From: Datnioides undecimradiatus
Lineage: Eukaryota; Chordata; Actinopteri; Lobotiformes; Datnioididae
Length of the DNA stretch: 64,000 nt
Direction of reading: 5' to 3'
Assembly (NCBI GenBank): GCA_008933995.1
Contig: WARS01000030.1
Coordinates: forward strand, 6,617,304 to 6,681,303
Positions within the stretch are counted from its first letter, which is position 1. Every line of letters starts with the position of its first letter. The notes under the pieces were generated by a model. The model was not told the DNA's origin. It ran no database searches and saw only the letters and a program-made list of their open reading frames with translations. Shown one piece after another: positions 27,301 through 37,283 of the stretch. A program made the position numbers and the translations under genes.

Positions 27301-28288
27301 TGACCGGCTTAAATTGGCAGTTTTGAGGCAGAGAAAGCAGAAATTGCTTTTATATCTAAAATGTGAAATAATCCTGTGGCAGCTTGATGTCAGGGGATAA
27401 AAACATATTCTGCAATTCTTATTTTTCGTACACATGCACGTTGACAGTGACCACACACACAACAACCACTGCAGCAGCTCCGTGTTTGCTGTGCAGTTAC
27501 AGTCCGTCTGCCCACCACGCTTCCTCTCATCAGCAGTCTCAGCTGAAGCCCTGCCTGCATAGGATTTATTTTGGAGGCCTGTATTGAATGTGGCTTAAAT
27601 TCCACATAATCTGCTGGCATTCATCTTCGGTGTAAATGTCATTCATGCTGCACTGCACACAGGCCCGAGGACCTGTCAGACAAGTTTACGGTGCAAACAC
27701 ACCTCGCCAAATACTACTACCACGCACACTACGTACAACACGACTGATCCAGTATAAGAACATGTATGTAAATGCCTGCTGTGGTGGCTGACATCGACTT
27801 GTCTCATCGCCTCCTCTGTGAGCGCACGAGACGAGGACAGAACCGCCGCAGCAGTTGGACGCGCGCTGTCAAATACGCATGCACGCCCCTTTGCTATCCA
27901 CTTGCGTGGGACAAAAATTGTAATAAGTTTTTCGGACGAGGGTCCCTCTCACCCAAATCTACATTACAGGACTGTTAACTCCCGCCTGCTCCGCTTGTTG
28001 TCATTCACGGGCGAGAAAGGCTACAGCTGGCAGGAAGCGTCGTTTGTTATTGTTTACCTATTCTGCCCTGGCTGCGTGCATATTTGACAGCTCGCTGAAA
28101 ACAAACGGAGAAGAGGTGGTGGGCAAAAATAATAATAAAAAAACAAGAACCGGTTTCGTTACCCTGGCCGCCCGCGTAATGCTGAGGTCCTTCATCACTT
28201 CTTCAAACGCCGCCGTCTCCTCCGCCTGCTTCTGGTTATGTAAAGCGATTTTCTCGCTGAATTTCCGCGGATTGTTCGAAGTCGCCAT
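12364..28288 (-). CDS. crtc1: CREB-regulated transcription coactivator 1 (fifteen coding exons)
   Basis: Exons (minus): 28288-28163, 26014-25898, 24069-23944, 23116-23061, 22494-22400, 21667-21582, 21491-21451, 20613-20423, 20271-20126, 19604-19512, 18299-18201, 16642-16556, 13942-13859, 13746-13566, 12569-12364. They join in frame to 577 aa (human about 634). Residues 1-42 ([20 protein letters not shown]...) are the near-invariant CREB-binding coiled coil. [11 protein letters not shown] around residues 141-149 is the salt-inducible kinase/AMPK site that holds the protein in the cytoplasm through 14-3-3 until calcineurin acts; Ser145 is equivalent to the regulated serine. LPDLTNI lies in the region with export signals. 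The C-terminal transactivation domain (about 511-577) ends [13 protein letters not shown]. Exon 9 (281-328) is poorly conserved. In the nucleus the protein boosts CREB target genes. C-terminal exons match CRTC1 better than CRTC2/3; an a/b copy label cannot be given. Confidence 0.96.
13045..13303. other. Intronic sequence, no gene
   Basis: This part of the last crtc1 intron has overlapping open frames of about 60 codons, but none has splice-site support or a recognisable domain. It is read as plain intron. Confidence 0.5.
18568..18596. repeat. Perfect 12-bp inverted repeat in a crtc1 intron
   Basis: TGTTGTTGACAA and TTGTCAACAACA are exact reverse complements separated by five bases (TAATG). 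The element lies in the intron between crtc1 exons 10 and 11. It could form a short hairpin in RNA or a dyad protein-binding site. No longer stem or microRNA-like precursor is seen around it. Confidence 0.7.
23117..23943 (-). other. Candidate U12-type AT-AC intron of crtc1
   Basis: Exon 3 ends with CAG (Gln123), followed directly by ATATCCTTT, the exact consensus 5' splice site of AT-AC U12-dependent introns. Exon 4 begins AGC TGT CCA and the intron before it ends in AC. TTTTCTTAAC, close to the U12 branch consensus TTCCTTAAC, lies with its branch A about 19-20 nt before that end. No in-phase GT donor near the end of exon 3 preserves the conserved SIDKHGRQ sequence. Phase 0 on both sides gives [12 protein letters not shown], matching the family. 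Confidence 0.85.
24608..24615. promoter_or_regulatory. Full palindromic CRE (TGACGTCA)
   Basis: The eight-base palindrome bound by CREB/ATF dimers lies in crtc1 intron 2 (between exons at 25898 and 24069). Because the gene encodes a CREB coactivator, an intronic CRE could mark feedback or an internal promoter. A single 8-mer can occur by chance once in a window of this size, though CpG depletion makes it rarer. Confidence 0.4.
26634..26735. repeat. Purine-rich low-complexity stretch
   Basis: About 100 bases made mostly of G and A (GAGAGAG, GGAGGGAGAC) lie in crtc1 intron 1. This is simple sequence without coding potential. Confidence 0.6.
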
Positions 28289-28400
28289 GTTTCGCTCTTC
28301 TGCTCCGTTTTCCTTCAATGGCCAGTGTCAAGTGACGCATAGTGAGGACCCACCACTTCCGGTTAGAGAGCTTGGCACGAAACACCACAGAGTAAGCGCT
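27790..28400 (-). promoter_or_regulatory. CpG-rich crtc1 promoter/first-exon region
   Basis: CpG dinucleotides, scarce in most of the window, cluster here around the crtc1 start codon (28288) and the beginning of intron 1. That pattern fits a CpG-island promoter. TGACGCAT, a CRE-like variant, lies about 45 nt upstream of the ATG. No clear TATA box was seen. Confidence 0.5.
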
Positions 28401-29239
28401 GTTTAAAGGTGTATTAACTTTATGTTTAAATTGAAGGGTTTCTTCTGTCACCAGGGCACAGACAGAGCTCAGGGAATCACACACAGCGTACAGGTTTGCC
28501 AACAATCACTAAATTAAATTCAGCAGAAATGTGTCCATCTCACTGATCTGTGTTTCTGGCCACCTTGTAGCTCTGTCTCTTTCTTCTGCAGCTCTTGACA
28601 AATCTGTATCCACAGCTTATCCATCCTGTAATTTTCTCTGATGAACCTACAATTTTGTGCCCATCTGGAAGGATAACTTTTAATGTGCTTGACCTTGTTT
28701 GCCGCAGATGGGTGAATACAGTTCTATACATTGGATTTGTGAGAGAGATGAGAATAAAGCCTTGTCTCTCTGACCTGCTGAAGCAAGAAAATCACAGGTG
28801 TAGCTAATGACACTTATAATAATGGCTCCACTCCATGATGTGGATCCAATGATCGGTGCCAGTGAGCAGGCAAACCCATCATTAACACATCAGGACCATC
28901 ATTATTCGATGGCTGTAACTGTTACCAATTTCTGCAATGGATCCGCTTTATAATGATGGATTGCGTTATTTTTAGTACAATATCCGCTCATGTTAATTTG
29001 AGTCAGCGTTTGTTGCGGTTAGGCATACCTTTATTTTGAAGCCACATTGCCAAGTTTCCGGTAGCTACACGGTTATTTTTGTCCGACTTGACTCAGCTGC
29101 CTCTGTAAAGCTTTGCGTGCTCACGTCGCTGCGCGGGGGTGTAGCGGAGGCGCACCGCACATCTGGACTGCGGAACAACCGCAAATTTCACTTTTTAAGA
29201 AATTACGAGAAATGACGTGTAATGACAGAATATAGGAAT

Positions 29240-29330
29240 TCATTATTATTATTATTTATTATGATTATTATCATAATCACATATTATCTTTATTATTATA
29301 GTAGTAGCAGTGGTGGTAGTAGTAGTGGTA
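29240..29330. repeat. ATT / GTA trinucleotide low-complexity run
   Basis: Imperfect (ATT)n runs into imperfect (GTA/GTG)n. A 77-codon open frame across it (29222-29455) encodes poly-Ile/Tyr then poly-Ser/Gly and is a by-product of the repeat. Confidence 0.75.
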
Positions 29331-29884
29331 GTAATACTTTACATTACATTACATTTGTAAGCACTGAGGTGATGCTCTCACCCAGTGTGATAAATATGTC
29401 AGAACATGTTTCGATGCACCAGACGGTGGATTGTGCAAACCTTTTTTACACGTAAATGAGAAAATCAATATGTGTTTGAGAATAAACCCAAATTCAGCTC
29501 CTTTGCTTTTTCAGTTTGTGGAGCAGAACTCAGCCTCCTTGTTGGGTTGACCTAAAGGTTTCTGACATGAAATCTTAGGCCAGAAAGTGGCAGTGTGGGC
29601 CTCCTCCGGAGTTGTATGCGTACCCCTGCTGGCTGAGGATAAATACTGTCACAACAACGTCTGCCTCTGCATTCCAGTTGAACAGATTTAAAAGGTGAAT
29701 GGACTGCACACGCCTGGCAGAGATTTACTCATGTGGAGACAAATGACTGTTAGGCAGGACAGGAGGGGATGGTATTTCTCTGACATTTTTGTTAAGTCTT
29801 TTCCCCATTGAATTATGTGATGAATCCATCAGTCAGGAGAAAAAGACCTTTGCGTGTCCATTCTTGTTTCTTGTCTGCAGTGGG

Positions 29885-29898
29885 AGTTTCACTTTCAC
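29885..29898 (+). promoter_or_regulatory. Perfect interferon-stimulated response element motif
   Basis: AGTTTCACTTTCAC fits the ISRE consensus AGTTTCNNTTTCNC at every fixed position. It overlaps a 9-bp inverted repeat (AGTTTCACT / AGTGAAACT, 29885-29907). It lies about 3.4 kb upstream of the plus-strand LRRC25-like gene and 1.6 kb upstream of the minus-strand crtc1 start, so which gene it would serve is unknown. Confidence 0.45.
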
Positions 29899-30556
29899 AG
29901 TGAAACTGCTACTGCAGAACCAGCCACGAATAACAACTGCATGCACAGCACCGAGAGGCCTATGCGCTTTCTGAAGCTATGTCAGGCTCAGTAAAAACAC
30001 CACAGAAACATAAAACACCACATCACATTTGTTTCTGAGAGTCCAGACTCCACACCTACAATTACAGTTTCTTTCTTTTTTTGGTTTTTACAGGCACTGG
30101 AGACACAGAGGAGCTGTTTCACCTGCCATTCAGGAGAGTGTAATTTGGTTGTAAAGTAACCATGGTAACATAGAGAAAGAAGTGACTCCAGGGCAGGTGG
30201 AGGAAGGAGTCTGTGCACAGGATTACTGAATAAGCTAAGTGGGGGGAAAGCCTTGAAGTTGATCCGGTTTATAATGGCCTGTTAGTAGAAAGTAGGAAAA
30301 CCACATTGTTAATGTTTATCTTATATGCAAACACTGTGCACTAACATTAGCAGTGTATCATGCAGCAGCATCTAAAGGGCTTCAAGGAGAAAGCTTTTTT
30401 GAAAGGGACAGTTTCACTCTGTCCATTAAACCTGAAAGTCTCGAGGTTGTTTCCTTAATTTTGTTTTGCACCACTAAACCACATTTTTCATTCACCTTGG
30501 GTTTCCAAAACATAATTTGTGGTATACAGAAGTTTGTTGCAACAGTAATAGACGTT

Positions 30557-31740
30557 CACTCACCAGCCACGAAATTAAGTACATGTTGCTAGTACCGGGT
30601 TGGACCCTCTTTTGCCTTTAAAATAGCCTGTCATTGTTCTGAATTTCTGTTTGGTTACTTCCTGTTTTATTTTTTTTCCTTCATGTGTCTGCTTACTTAC
30701 TTCCTGTCTGGCTCTCACCTGGTTTCATTGTCATCTGTGTTGCTTATTGTTTAGTTTCACCTGTGTCTCCTTTGGCCTTCCCTCCCTGGTGGATATATTG
30801 TGTGTTATTTATTTTGATTTTGCCAGTTTGTTATTGTACTCAGTGCCTTGTGTTCCAGCCATTTTCCAAAAGCTTCCTTCGAGTTTTTGGATGTATAATT
30901 TTCTTTGTACTGTGCCTGTTTAATGGACTCTCTGCTCTGCTCACAGATTTGTTTGTCCCTGTTGGACTGATTGTGGTTTTGACCCTGCCCATCTCAACCA
31001 TCCACAAGCCTTTTCCTTTTGGTGTCTGCATTTCAGTCTATCTCCTTGTGTTTTCCTGTTTCCTCTGTGGAGCAATGCGTGAAATTGCCCTCATTTGTAT
31101 CATAGACTAAACGAGGTGCTGGACACACAGATTGCATCACACAGTTGCTGCAGATTTGTCGGCTGGCTGCACATCTGTAAAGCAAATCTCCTTTTCTTCT
31201 GCAAAGATGCTCTAATGGATTGAGATCTCACTGATCTGACTGTGGAGGTACTAAGAAAAGAGTGGCATGGTGCATTATTCTGCTAGAGTCATCCCTGAGC
31301 CTAGCTGACAGGAGGGTCACCTATTGTGGTCTTCTGCTGGTTTTGTCCATCTACCTCAAGGTTAACATGTCTTGCATTTAGAGACACTTGTCTGCATACT
31401 GTCCATGCAGCAAGTGTTTAAATGAGTTATTGTTGTCTTCCTAATAATTCGAACCACCGTCCTTTTTCTTCTGACCTCTGCCATCAACAAGGCTTTTTCA
31501 CCAGGGCACTGCCACTCTCTGGATACTCTCTTTTTCATCCCACTCTCTGTAAACTCGAGAGATGGTTGTGCATGAAAACACCAGTAGATCAGCAGGTTCG
31601 GGTATAACCAACCCACCATGTCATGTCCCAGATCACTAAAAGTCACTTTTCCTACTCATTCTGATACTTGGTTTGAAATTCGCCATATCATCTTGATTAT
31701 ATCTACATGCCAACATTAATACTACTAAGTGGTGTGTGAT
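30557..31740 (-). mobile_element. Degraded Tc1/mariner-like transposon (transposase pseudogene)
   Basis: Starting at CACTCACCAGCCAC, through GTTGCTAGTACCGGGTTGGA, then GTTGCTGCAGATTTGTCGGC, CTCTAATGGATTGAGATCT and ACCAGTAGATCAGCAGG, the sequence follows, as I recall it, a widespread fish Tc1-like family in reverse orientation. The transposase frame on the minus strand is broken by stops and by an internal deletion: the middle of the gene is missing near 31290-31305. An unrelated segment (about 30640-31107) has inserted near the left end. The right terminal repeat is decayed or absent. The element is dead; only a fossil fragment remains. Confidence 0.75.
30640..31107 (+). repeat. Repeat inserted inside the Tc1-like remnant
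   Basis: Tc1-like sequence stops near 30640 and resumes near 31108 (AAACGAGGTGCTGGA), so this pyrimidine-rich block arrived later. It resembles the non-coding tails of dispersed fish elements (TTTCACCTGTGTC, GGTTACTTCCTG). It carries a 141-codon open frame (30685-31110) that reads as hydrophobic Leu/Ile/Cys/Phe-rich protein, as expected of T-rich sequence; I do not regard it as a gene. No target-site duplication was identified. Confidence 0.5.
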
Positions 31741-32179
31741 ACAAAACTGAAACTCAAAACTTCTCACCCTATCTGACACCTTCATATCTGTGAGTTCTGT
31801 TGACTGTTAGTGAAGACAGACAAATATAATCTCACAAAAGAAGAAGACAAGCGGAAAAATGGTAACTTCATAGCTTTAGCTTAATGTCACCCTTTTCTTC
31901 CAGTCCCGCAGAAATTATACGGTCTTAATTACTGTCCTATTGTAATAAAGCAATATATTTTAGTTTATTCTGCATGTGGGGAGGGAGAGTAACAGCAGGG
32001 GGAGGTAAAGGTCCTGCTGAACTCTTGGTCATATCAGTGTGAACGCGTGTGTGTTAGTGACACAGTTTCACTTCAGCAGTGTTACAACAGAGCCCCATGT
32101 CACGTATTAATGCATTGTAGCTTGACAGACATGCAGATCAAAGATAACACTAATTTAACTTGGATGAACTTTTTTATCT

Positions 32180-32215
32180 GTGTGTGTGTGTGTGCGTGTG
32201 TCTGCGTGCATGTGC
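32180..32215. repeat. Short (GT)n microsatellite
   Basis: An uninterrupted GT run near 32182 is followed by imperfect GTGCGTGTGTC units. Simple sequence only. Confidence 0.7.
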
Positions 32216-32309
32216 ATTATCAGCCTCCAGTCTCCAAACGTGCTTATCCATACATCAAACAACTTTCATACACTACATGTACCTGCAGAGCTCCTTTCTT
32301 GTCATCTGA

Positions 32310-32492
32310 CCACTCAGAGCACGTTCACACTACATGTCAGCATTCAGCCATTCACTCTCCATTTATAAACTGATGGCCAGTTTGGGGTTCAGTGTCTTGG
32401 TCACTTCAGCGTGCAGCCCAGAGGAGCTGGGGATCGAATCAGTAGGCATGTGGACAACCTGCTCTACCTCTGAGCCCCAGCTGCCCCTCTAC
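32310..32492. repeat. Dispersed teleost repeat (tRNA-like/MITE-like family)
   Basis: TTTGGGGTTCAGTGTCTTGG, GAGCTGGGGATCGAATC, GACAACCTGCTCTACC and TGAGCCCCAGCTGCC match, from memory, a very common fish repeat whose consensus includes GGGGATCGAACC and CTCTACCTCCTGAGCCACAGCCGCC. The preceding CATTCAGCCATTCACTCTCC belongs to the same unit. GGATCGAATC resembles a tRNA B-box, which is why such units can be miscalled as tRNA; no cloverleaf can be folded here. Confidence 0.6.
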
Positions 32493-32799
32493 ACAACTCT
32501 AAAAAAAAATCTATTCTTACTTTTTTCATTTCTTTTGGGGTCATTTGGGACTTTTTTTTAACTACAGAAAGCAAAAAATACAGATTTAACTTTTTCACCT
32601 TTCCATATCCATTATTGAATTATAAACAATGTCCAGTTAAGAAATGCAAACTATTTCAGAGATCTCATTGGAAACTTGTCCCGGGAGTCATTCAGTTTAA
32701 CAAAGCAGTTGCTGTCTACTTTCAGATAGACCTTTTACAGGAAATCTTCTAATATCAGCTCTTTCACAGGCCAGTTCCATAGTTTCACTAAAAGGGGAA

Positions 32800-33338
32800 C
32801 TTAACCATTGCAACGGCGAATCATGACTTGACTCACGACTCAGACCTTGACCCACAACGCTGGAGGCTTGTTTGGTAAGCTCACGCTTTTTATTGACCTA
32901 CACTTTGACAGTAAACTGTTCGACTTTGCTTACGTGAGTTTATTTTAGACAGTACGTGTAAAGAGTTGTTAGTTTGAACTGTTTTTCTGAAATTCCTTGA
33001 AAAATGTGTTATGTAATAAGACTAAATTACAAATGTACAGCTATTATCAGGAAGTGGGCACTATATTTTGATTATGGAGATGCCTTTGGAATATAAATAA
33101 ACAATAATAAGTGACTGACATTTACAAAGCATACAAAACATTTTGAATAAATAAATCAGAAATGTAAATTGTCACAAATTACTATATATCGTCACCTTCT
33201 TAAAATAATGGCCTAAGTCATTTTTTGACAAAAATGTTTTTTGATTAATAAATATCATATACTCTATATTTGGTTCTGTTTATGACTGTTTGAGTGATGC
33301 CATACAGTTTAATTCTGTAACTTTTACACTTGCAGATC
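32800..33338 (+). promoter_or_regulatory. Possible promoter, 5' UTR exon and intron of the LRRC25-like gene
   Basis: The coding exon is preceded by a good acceptor (TTTTACACTTGCAG, ending at 33335), implying an upstream non-coding exon. A candidate donor, TTTG|GTAAGCTC, lies near 32872. TTCCTTGAA (32993-33001, STAT/GAS-like) and AGGAAGTG near 33050 (ETS/PU.1-like) fall in the inferred intron. All of this is inference. Confidence 0.3.
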
Positions 33339-34238
33339 ATGATTACCAATAATACTTGTGTTCCCGGGAATTACACCTCCTCATGTCAGCCGACCAGCTA
33401 CCATGCAGGTCTGGCTGCTGGGTTGACAACCTTCTTTCTACTGCTCTTCATGATTGTAGCCGGCATCACCGTGTACAAATACCGCAATGAAGTCAGGAAT
33501 ATGTTCCAGTCTGGACATAGAAGAAGTCAAAAGAAGAAGGACTACACTGAGACTCCAGAAGCTGCTTCCCATCAGTATACAAGTCTGGGCAGAGAACAGT
33601 CAGTCAGCCAGACACCTATTTATGAAAATGTGACATCTCGAAAGACTGAATACAACAGGCATTCAGTAAACCAGAGCGGGTAAGCCACACTTGAAGTAAT
33701 ATCCAACTTTTAGTGAGAAATATTTCTTAACTTGCAGAACCAGTTTGATTATTTGAGGCCAATTTACAGGAAATGTCTAAAATATCATGCATGAAAGCAC
33801 AGCAATCTAAAAAGAGATCATAAAGGAAACAGATGAAGAAACACTGTGGTATGAATTTCCCCATTTTACACAGCTTAGCTGGTATCTGGAAGTGGTCTGT
33901 TCTTCTTTTGTTTCCTACAATTTAAAGCCTATTAATCAAACGTGACGACTGATGACTCAGTGCTGGACTTTTTCTCCGAGCAGGAATAGTAACAGGGAAA
34001 GCACAGTTTACATAATGTTTGCCCTGTGTCGCAATGGTTTTACATCATTAAGCGTTAGGACCATTATCTGCTACATTTACTCTTTCTCCACAGGTTGTCG
34101 AGGGAATCTGAAGAGGATTTGTATTTGCAGTGTGATTTACCAGATGATGCAATATACAACAATGATCCAGCATGCAACCTCTCCATCCTCCCAGACTCCC
34201 AAGAAGAAGATGTGTATATTATGCCAGATTCATTATAG
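33339..34238 (+). CDS. LRRC25-like single-pass membrane signalling protein (161 aa)
   Basis: Two coding exons, 33339-33679 and 34094-34238, join through GTAAGC...CTCCACAG in phase 2 to 161 aa. Residues 1-24 are a short outer segment with two N-glycosylation sequons (NNT, NYT) and two Cys. Residues about 25-46 are one membrane helix (LAAGLTTFFLLLFMIVAGITV). A basic stretch (HRRSQKKK) and a tail with six spaced tyrosines follow: YTSL (Y80), YENV (Y95, a Grb2-type YxN), Y105, LYLQ (Y124), IYNN (Y135) and EEDVYIMP (Y155). The spacing and context of the last motifs resemble the LRRC25 tail as I remember it (YENM, acidic-FYINY, VYCN, EEEYVIP), and the neighbouring gene is gdf15, as for LRRC25. No leucine-rich repeat or signal peptide is visible; upstream exons may be missed. 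Alternatively it is an unrelated LAX/LAT-like adaptor. Probably a leukocyte signalling protein. Symbol withheld. Confidence 0.8.
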
Positions 34239-36790
34239 GACACAGCTCTGCTCATGTCAGCTCCTTTTTACTGAAATTACCACGTTGCCTCGTGATACAA
34301 ATGACCTGTAAAACAAATTCTGTTGAGTGACATTTTTTTTTTATTATGTGCATCATATGTAAGGTTTAGGACTGTATGTGTAAGTTGTTGTATATGTTTA
34401 ATTAATTAATATTAATTCCATTCCAATAATATATTTTGCTGTTTTTTGCACTTGGTCTGTTGCTGTTTTTCTGGCACAATTTATTTAACATCACAGTGGA
34501 CACTGTACTAATCACCACATTTTGACAACAGTCCAAGGTAATCAATTTGCTGATAAGATCTGATTGTTTTATGGCTTTTTTTTAAATAACTGTGATTACG
34601 GATCACTTTTCATTTTGACCTTTAAATGGGAGACGCGTGAACAGCACCTTCACACAACCATTTTAGCAGTACAGAAATACCTGCAAATAATGTTATTTTC
34701 TTTATGAAGTAAACAAACAGGTCTAAAATAAATCTACAAACGCACCTTACTATTTTTAAATACATTGAAAAACTAAGAACCAGCGCGTGAATATGAAAAT
34801 ATGCTCCATATTTATGCACATGCCTAAGTAGGTGGATGTGTGCACTTACAATACAATACATATATGCGTGGGTATTGTATTCATTATGATTTATGAAAGC
34901 GTAATATTTCTAACGCTGGTATTTACACAACTTTTTCCATTATCATTAACATTTTAAAAATTTACATTGATTTCAGTGAACATTAGAAATTGTGTCTGTG
35001 AATATTTGACAGCCGCTTTTGAATTTGAACTATAATAGTTTCCTAAAAAGCTGTTCACTATTTGCTCTCCATTCTGAAAAAAAAAGTGAAATTACTAATT
35101 CAAACTAATGTACTTGCTCACTAGTCCCAAAGACTTGTAAAAATTCCCATTGTCATCCATAACGTGACCCACCTGCAAAACAAAGCACGTGAAAAGATTT
35201 AGGTGCACCTTCAAAAGGTCGGCACCACTTTTTGTGCTTCTTGAGCCATCACTGTTTCAGAAGTGCCGTTGATGAGGATGTGAAAACTGTCTGACTGGAT
35301 ATTAAACCCAGATTCGCAGGCTGACAGATTTTAGTCACAGAGAAGGAGAAAGACATACACCTTTGTCCAAAAGTTACGGAGCATAAACTGCAATTTATGA
35401 TTCACTGCACAGGCGATGATTGTGCTTTTATTTTGGATTTTTTTTCCTGCCATACCAGAATTAATTTCAGGGATTGTTTTCCAGGAAGGCTGTGTGAGGA
35501 ATCAAAGCAGGCCAAATAGCAGAGGCTAATGAGTTCACGCTCACTATCTTAGATCACATACAGAAGGGCCTGATAAACACTGTCTCTAATTCTTTTATAC
35601 TTGTATACTTTGGGTGGTACTGCAGCCCAGGAGCTTTCAAAATCTAAGATTGAAGACCTTTACATCCACCCACAGTCATGTATTAACTGAGGATGTCATC
35701 CCTGAAACAAAGAGCAACAGGATAGAAACAATGAAATGAATGAGCAGTTACTCGACGCAGGTCTGAATTTACCAATAGAAAAGTGTAATTACGGTTAGTG
35801 TTTGTGTCTGCAGCTCTGATTAATCACTGATTCATCAATTTGCCTGTTTGTTCAGTTGACCAGGGTCACTCAATGTGCCCCACCCTGTAACACACCGACT
35901 TTATTAATCGTAAAACAACATATGGTCATATTTACATGACCTTTACTCATCCAAAGATAAAAAAAACATTAATTACCTGTTAGTGTTGGTGGTGCAACTT
36001 GGTGGAATAATTGAACTCCAAACATTTCAGTGGAGGTCACTACTGTGGTGTACATCATTTCTTTTTAGCTTGTGGATATTCAGTCTTTGTTTTCTTTGAG
36101 TTTTAAATGCAATTTCTTTTTCTTTACTCACTTTTTTATGTTTTAAATGTTTTAAATGCAATGCAAAGTTTTTTTTTCAAATTTTTAATTCATTTCTATG
36201 CCCATGTAAGGCACTTTGAATTGCTTGGAGTCTGAATAGTGCTAATTTAACAAATCTGCCTTGCCATACAGATCCCAGTTCACTCACTAAATATCACTCT
36301 CAGCATGGCCTGAGTTCCCCTCGTGAACCTTTTTCTGCTGTGAATCAGTTTTTCTTTACGATCACACTTATCGTAGGATATCTCATATTATTATTTGCTC
36401 CTTTTCTAGTAACTTATCTTAACAGCACTTAAGAGCAAATATTACAGACACAAGCTTTGATAATCTCTAATAAAAATGCATTTACAGTATCTTCATAGAT
36501 ATGTAATCGGAGCAGTCTGGAGTTTACACAGCAAACAGCTTTTTAACCTTTTTCTGTCTTTTTTCTCATTCTGTCTGTCAAATCAAACAACTGGTTCTGT
36601 TAGTTTTGCTCTAGCTAACTAGCTGGTCAAGGCCAACATGAATACTGTTTCAAGGTTGTAAATGCGAGATAGAACTTATCATATCTTTACAAGCTGATTT
36701 CTCTGGCACACCATGACCTTTCTAATCTATAGTGGCTGATAATATTTCTGTGGATAAATGACAAATATGCAAAAAGATTGTCAATGTGAG
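34239..36790. other. Intergenic between convergent LRRC25-like gene and gdf15
   Basis: The first few hundred bases should be 3' UTR of the LRRC25-like gene; AATAAA at 34727-34732 is one candidate end. No exon, recognised repeat or RNA gene was seen in the rest, which is AT-rich with poly-T runs. Confidence 0.5.
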
Positions 36791-37283
36791 TTTATTATGA
36801 AATGTACATGTTGATATATTGAGGTGCAACAGTTCAGTATGAATAAATCAGAACATTTTTTGGTCTTTGCATAATTACTGAAATGTGTAAGACAACAAGT
36901 AAATGGGCCTCATGAAACAATACAGTACTTTAAATAATAAATGACAATAAAATTAAATAGTTAGTAGTACTAAATATGCTGTAACAAAACAATACAACAA
37001 CACACAAATAAGCAATAATAAATTCAAGACCATAAATAGAACTAAAAATAAATAATTTTCAGAGGCAAAGTTTTAAGAGAACCGATCTGATGCATGATCC
37101 ACAATGCAAAGGAATGGTGGATAAGTGTTAATTTTAACTTAGGTTAACCAGTTTAAAACACAAAACAAGTATGCAGCTGGGATACAAAAAGTTTCAGAAC
37201 ATGTTTTTTAACCATGTAACATATTTCTCATAGTGGCAACGCTCTCCTCAAAAGCTATTGTTTAAAGTAAAAAGAATTTCCCC
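36791..37283 (-). promoter_or_regulatory. gdf15 3' UTR with AU-rich elements and polyadenylation signal
   Basis: Between the gdf15 stop and an AATAAA on the minus strand (36791-36796) there are about nine ATTTA pentamers, all within 36840-37065. Several are close together (36930-36960 and 37030-37055). Such AU-rich elements mark short-lived, stress-induced cytokine mRNAs. That fits gdf15, but binding factors and decay are not shown by sequence. Confidence 0.55.

Larger units (their letters stand above)
28401..30556. other. Intergenic, upstream of crtc1
   Basis: No exon was recognised. A small CpG cluster at about 29085-29165 could be a second promoter or enhancer. A low-complexity run of ATT units followed by GTA/GTG units occupies about 29240-29330. 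A perfect ISRE lies at 29885-29898. Confidence 0.5.

Noticed and set aside
30685..31110. A 141-codon open frame resembling a multi-pass membrane protein
   Set aside because: It lies inside a T-rich repeat inserted into a dead transposon. The hydrophobic look comes from T-rich codons, and no family or splice support is seen.
32390..32480. tRNA-like B-box sequence GGATCGAATC
   Set aside because: Part of a dispersed fish repeat. No A-box, acceptor stem or cloverleaf is present.
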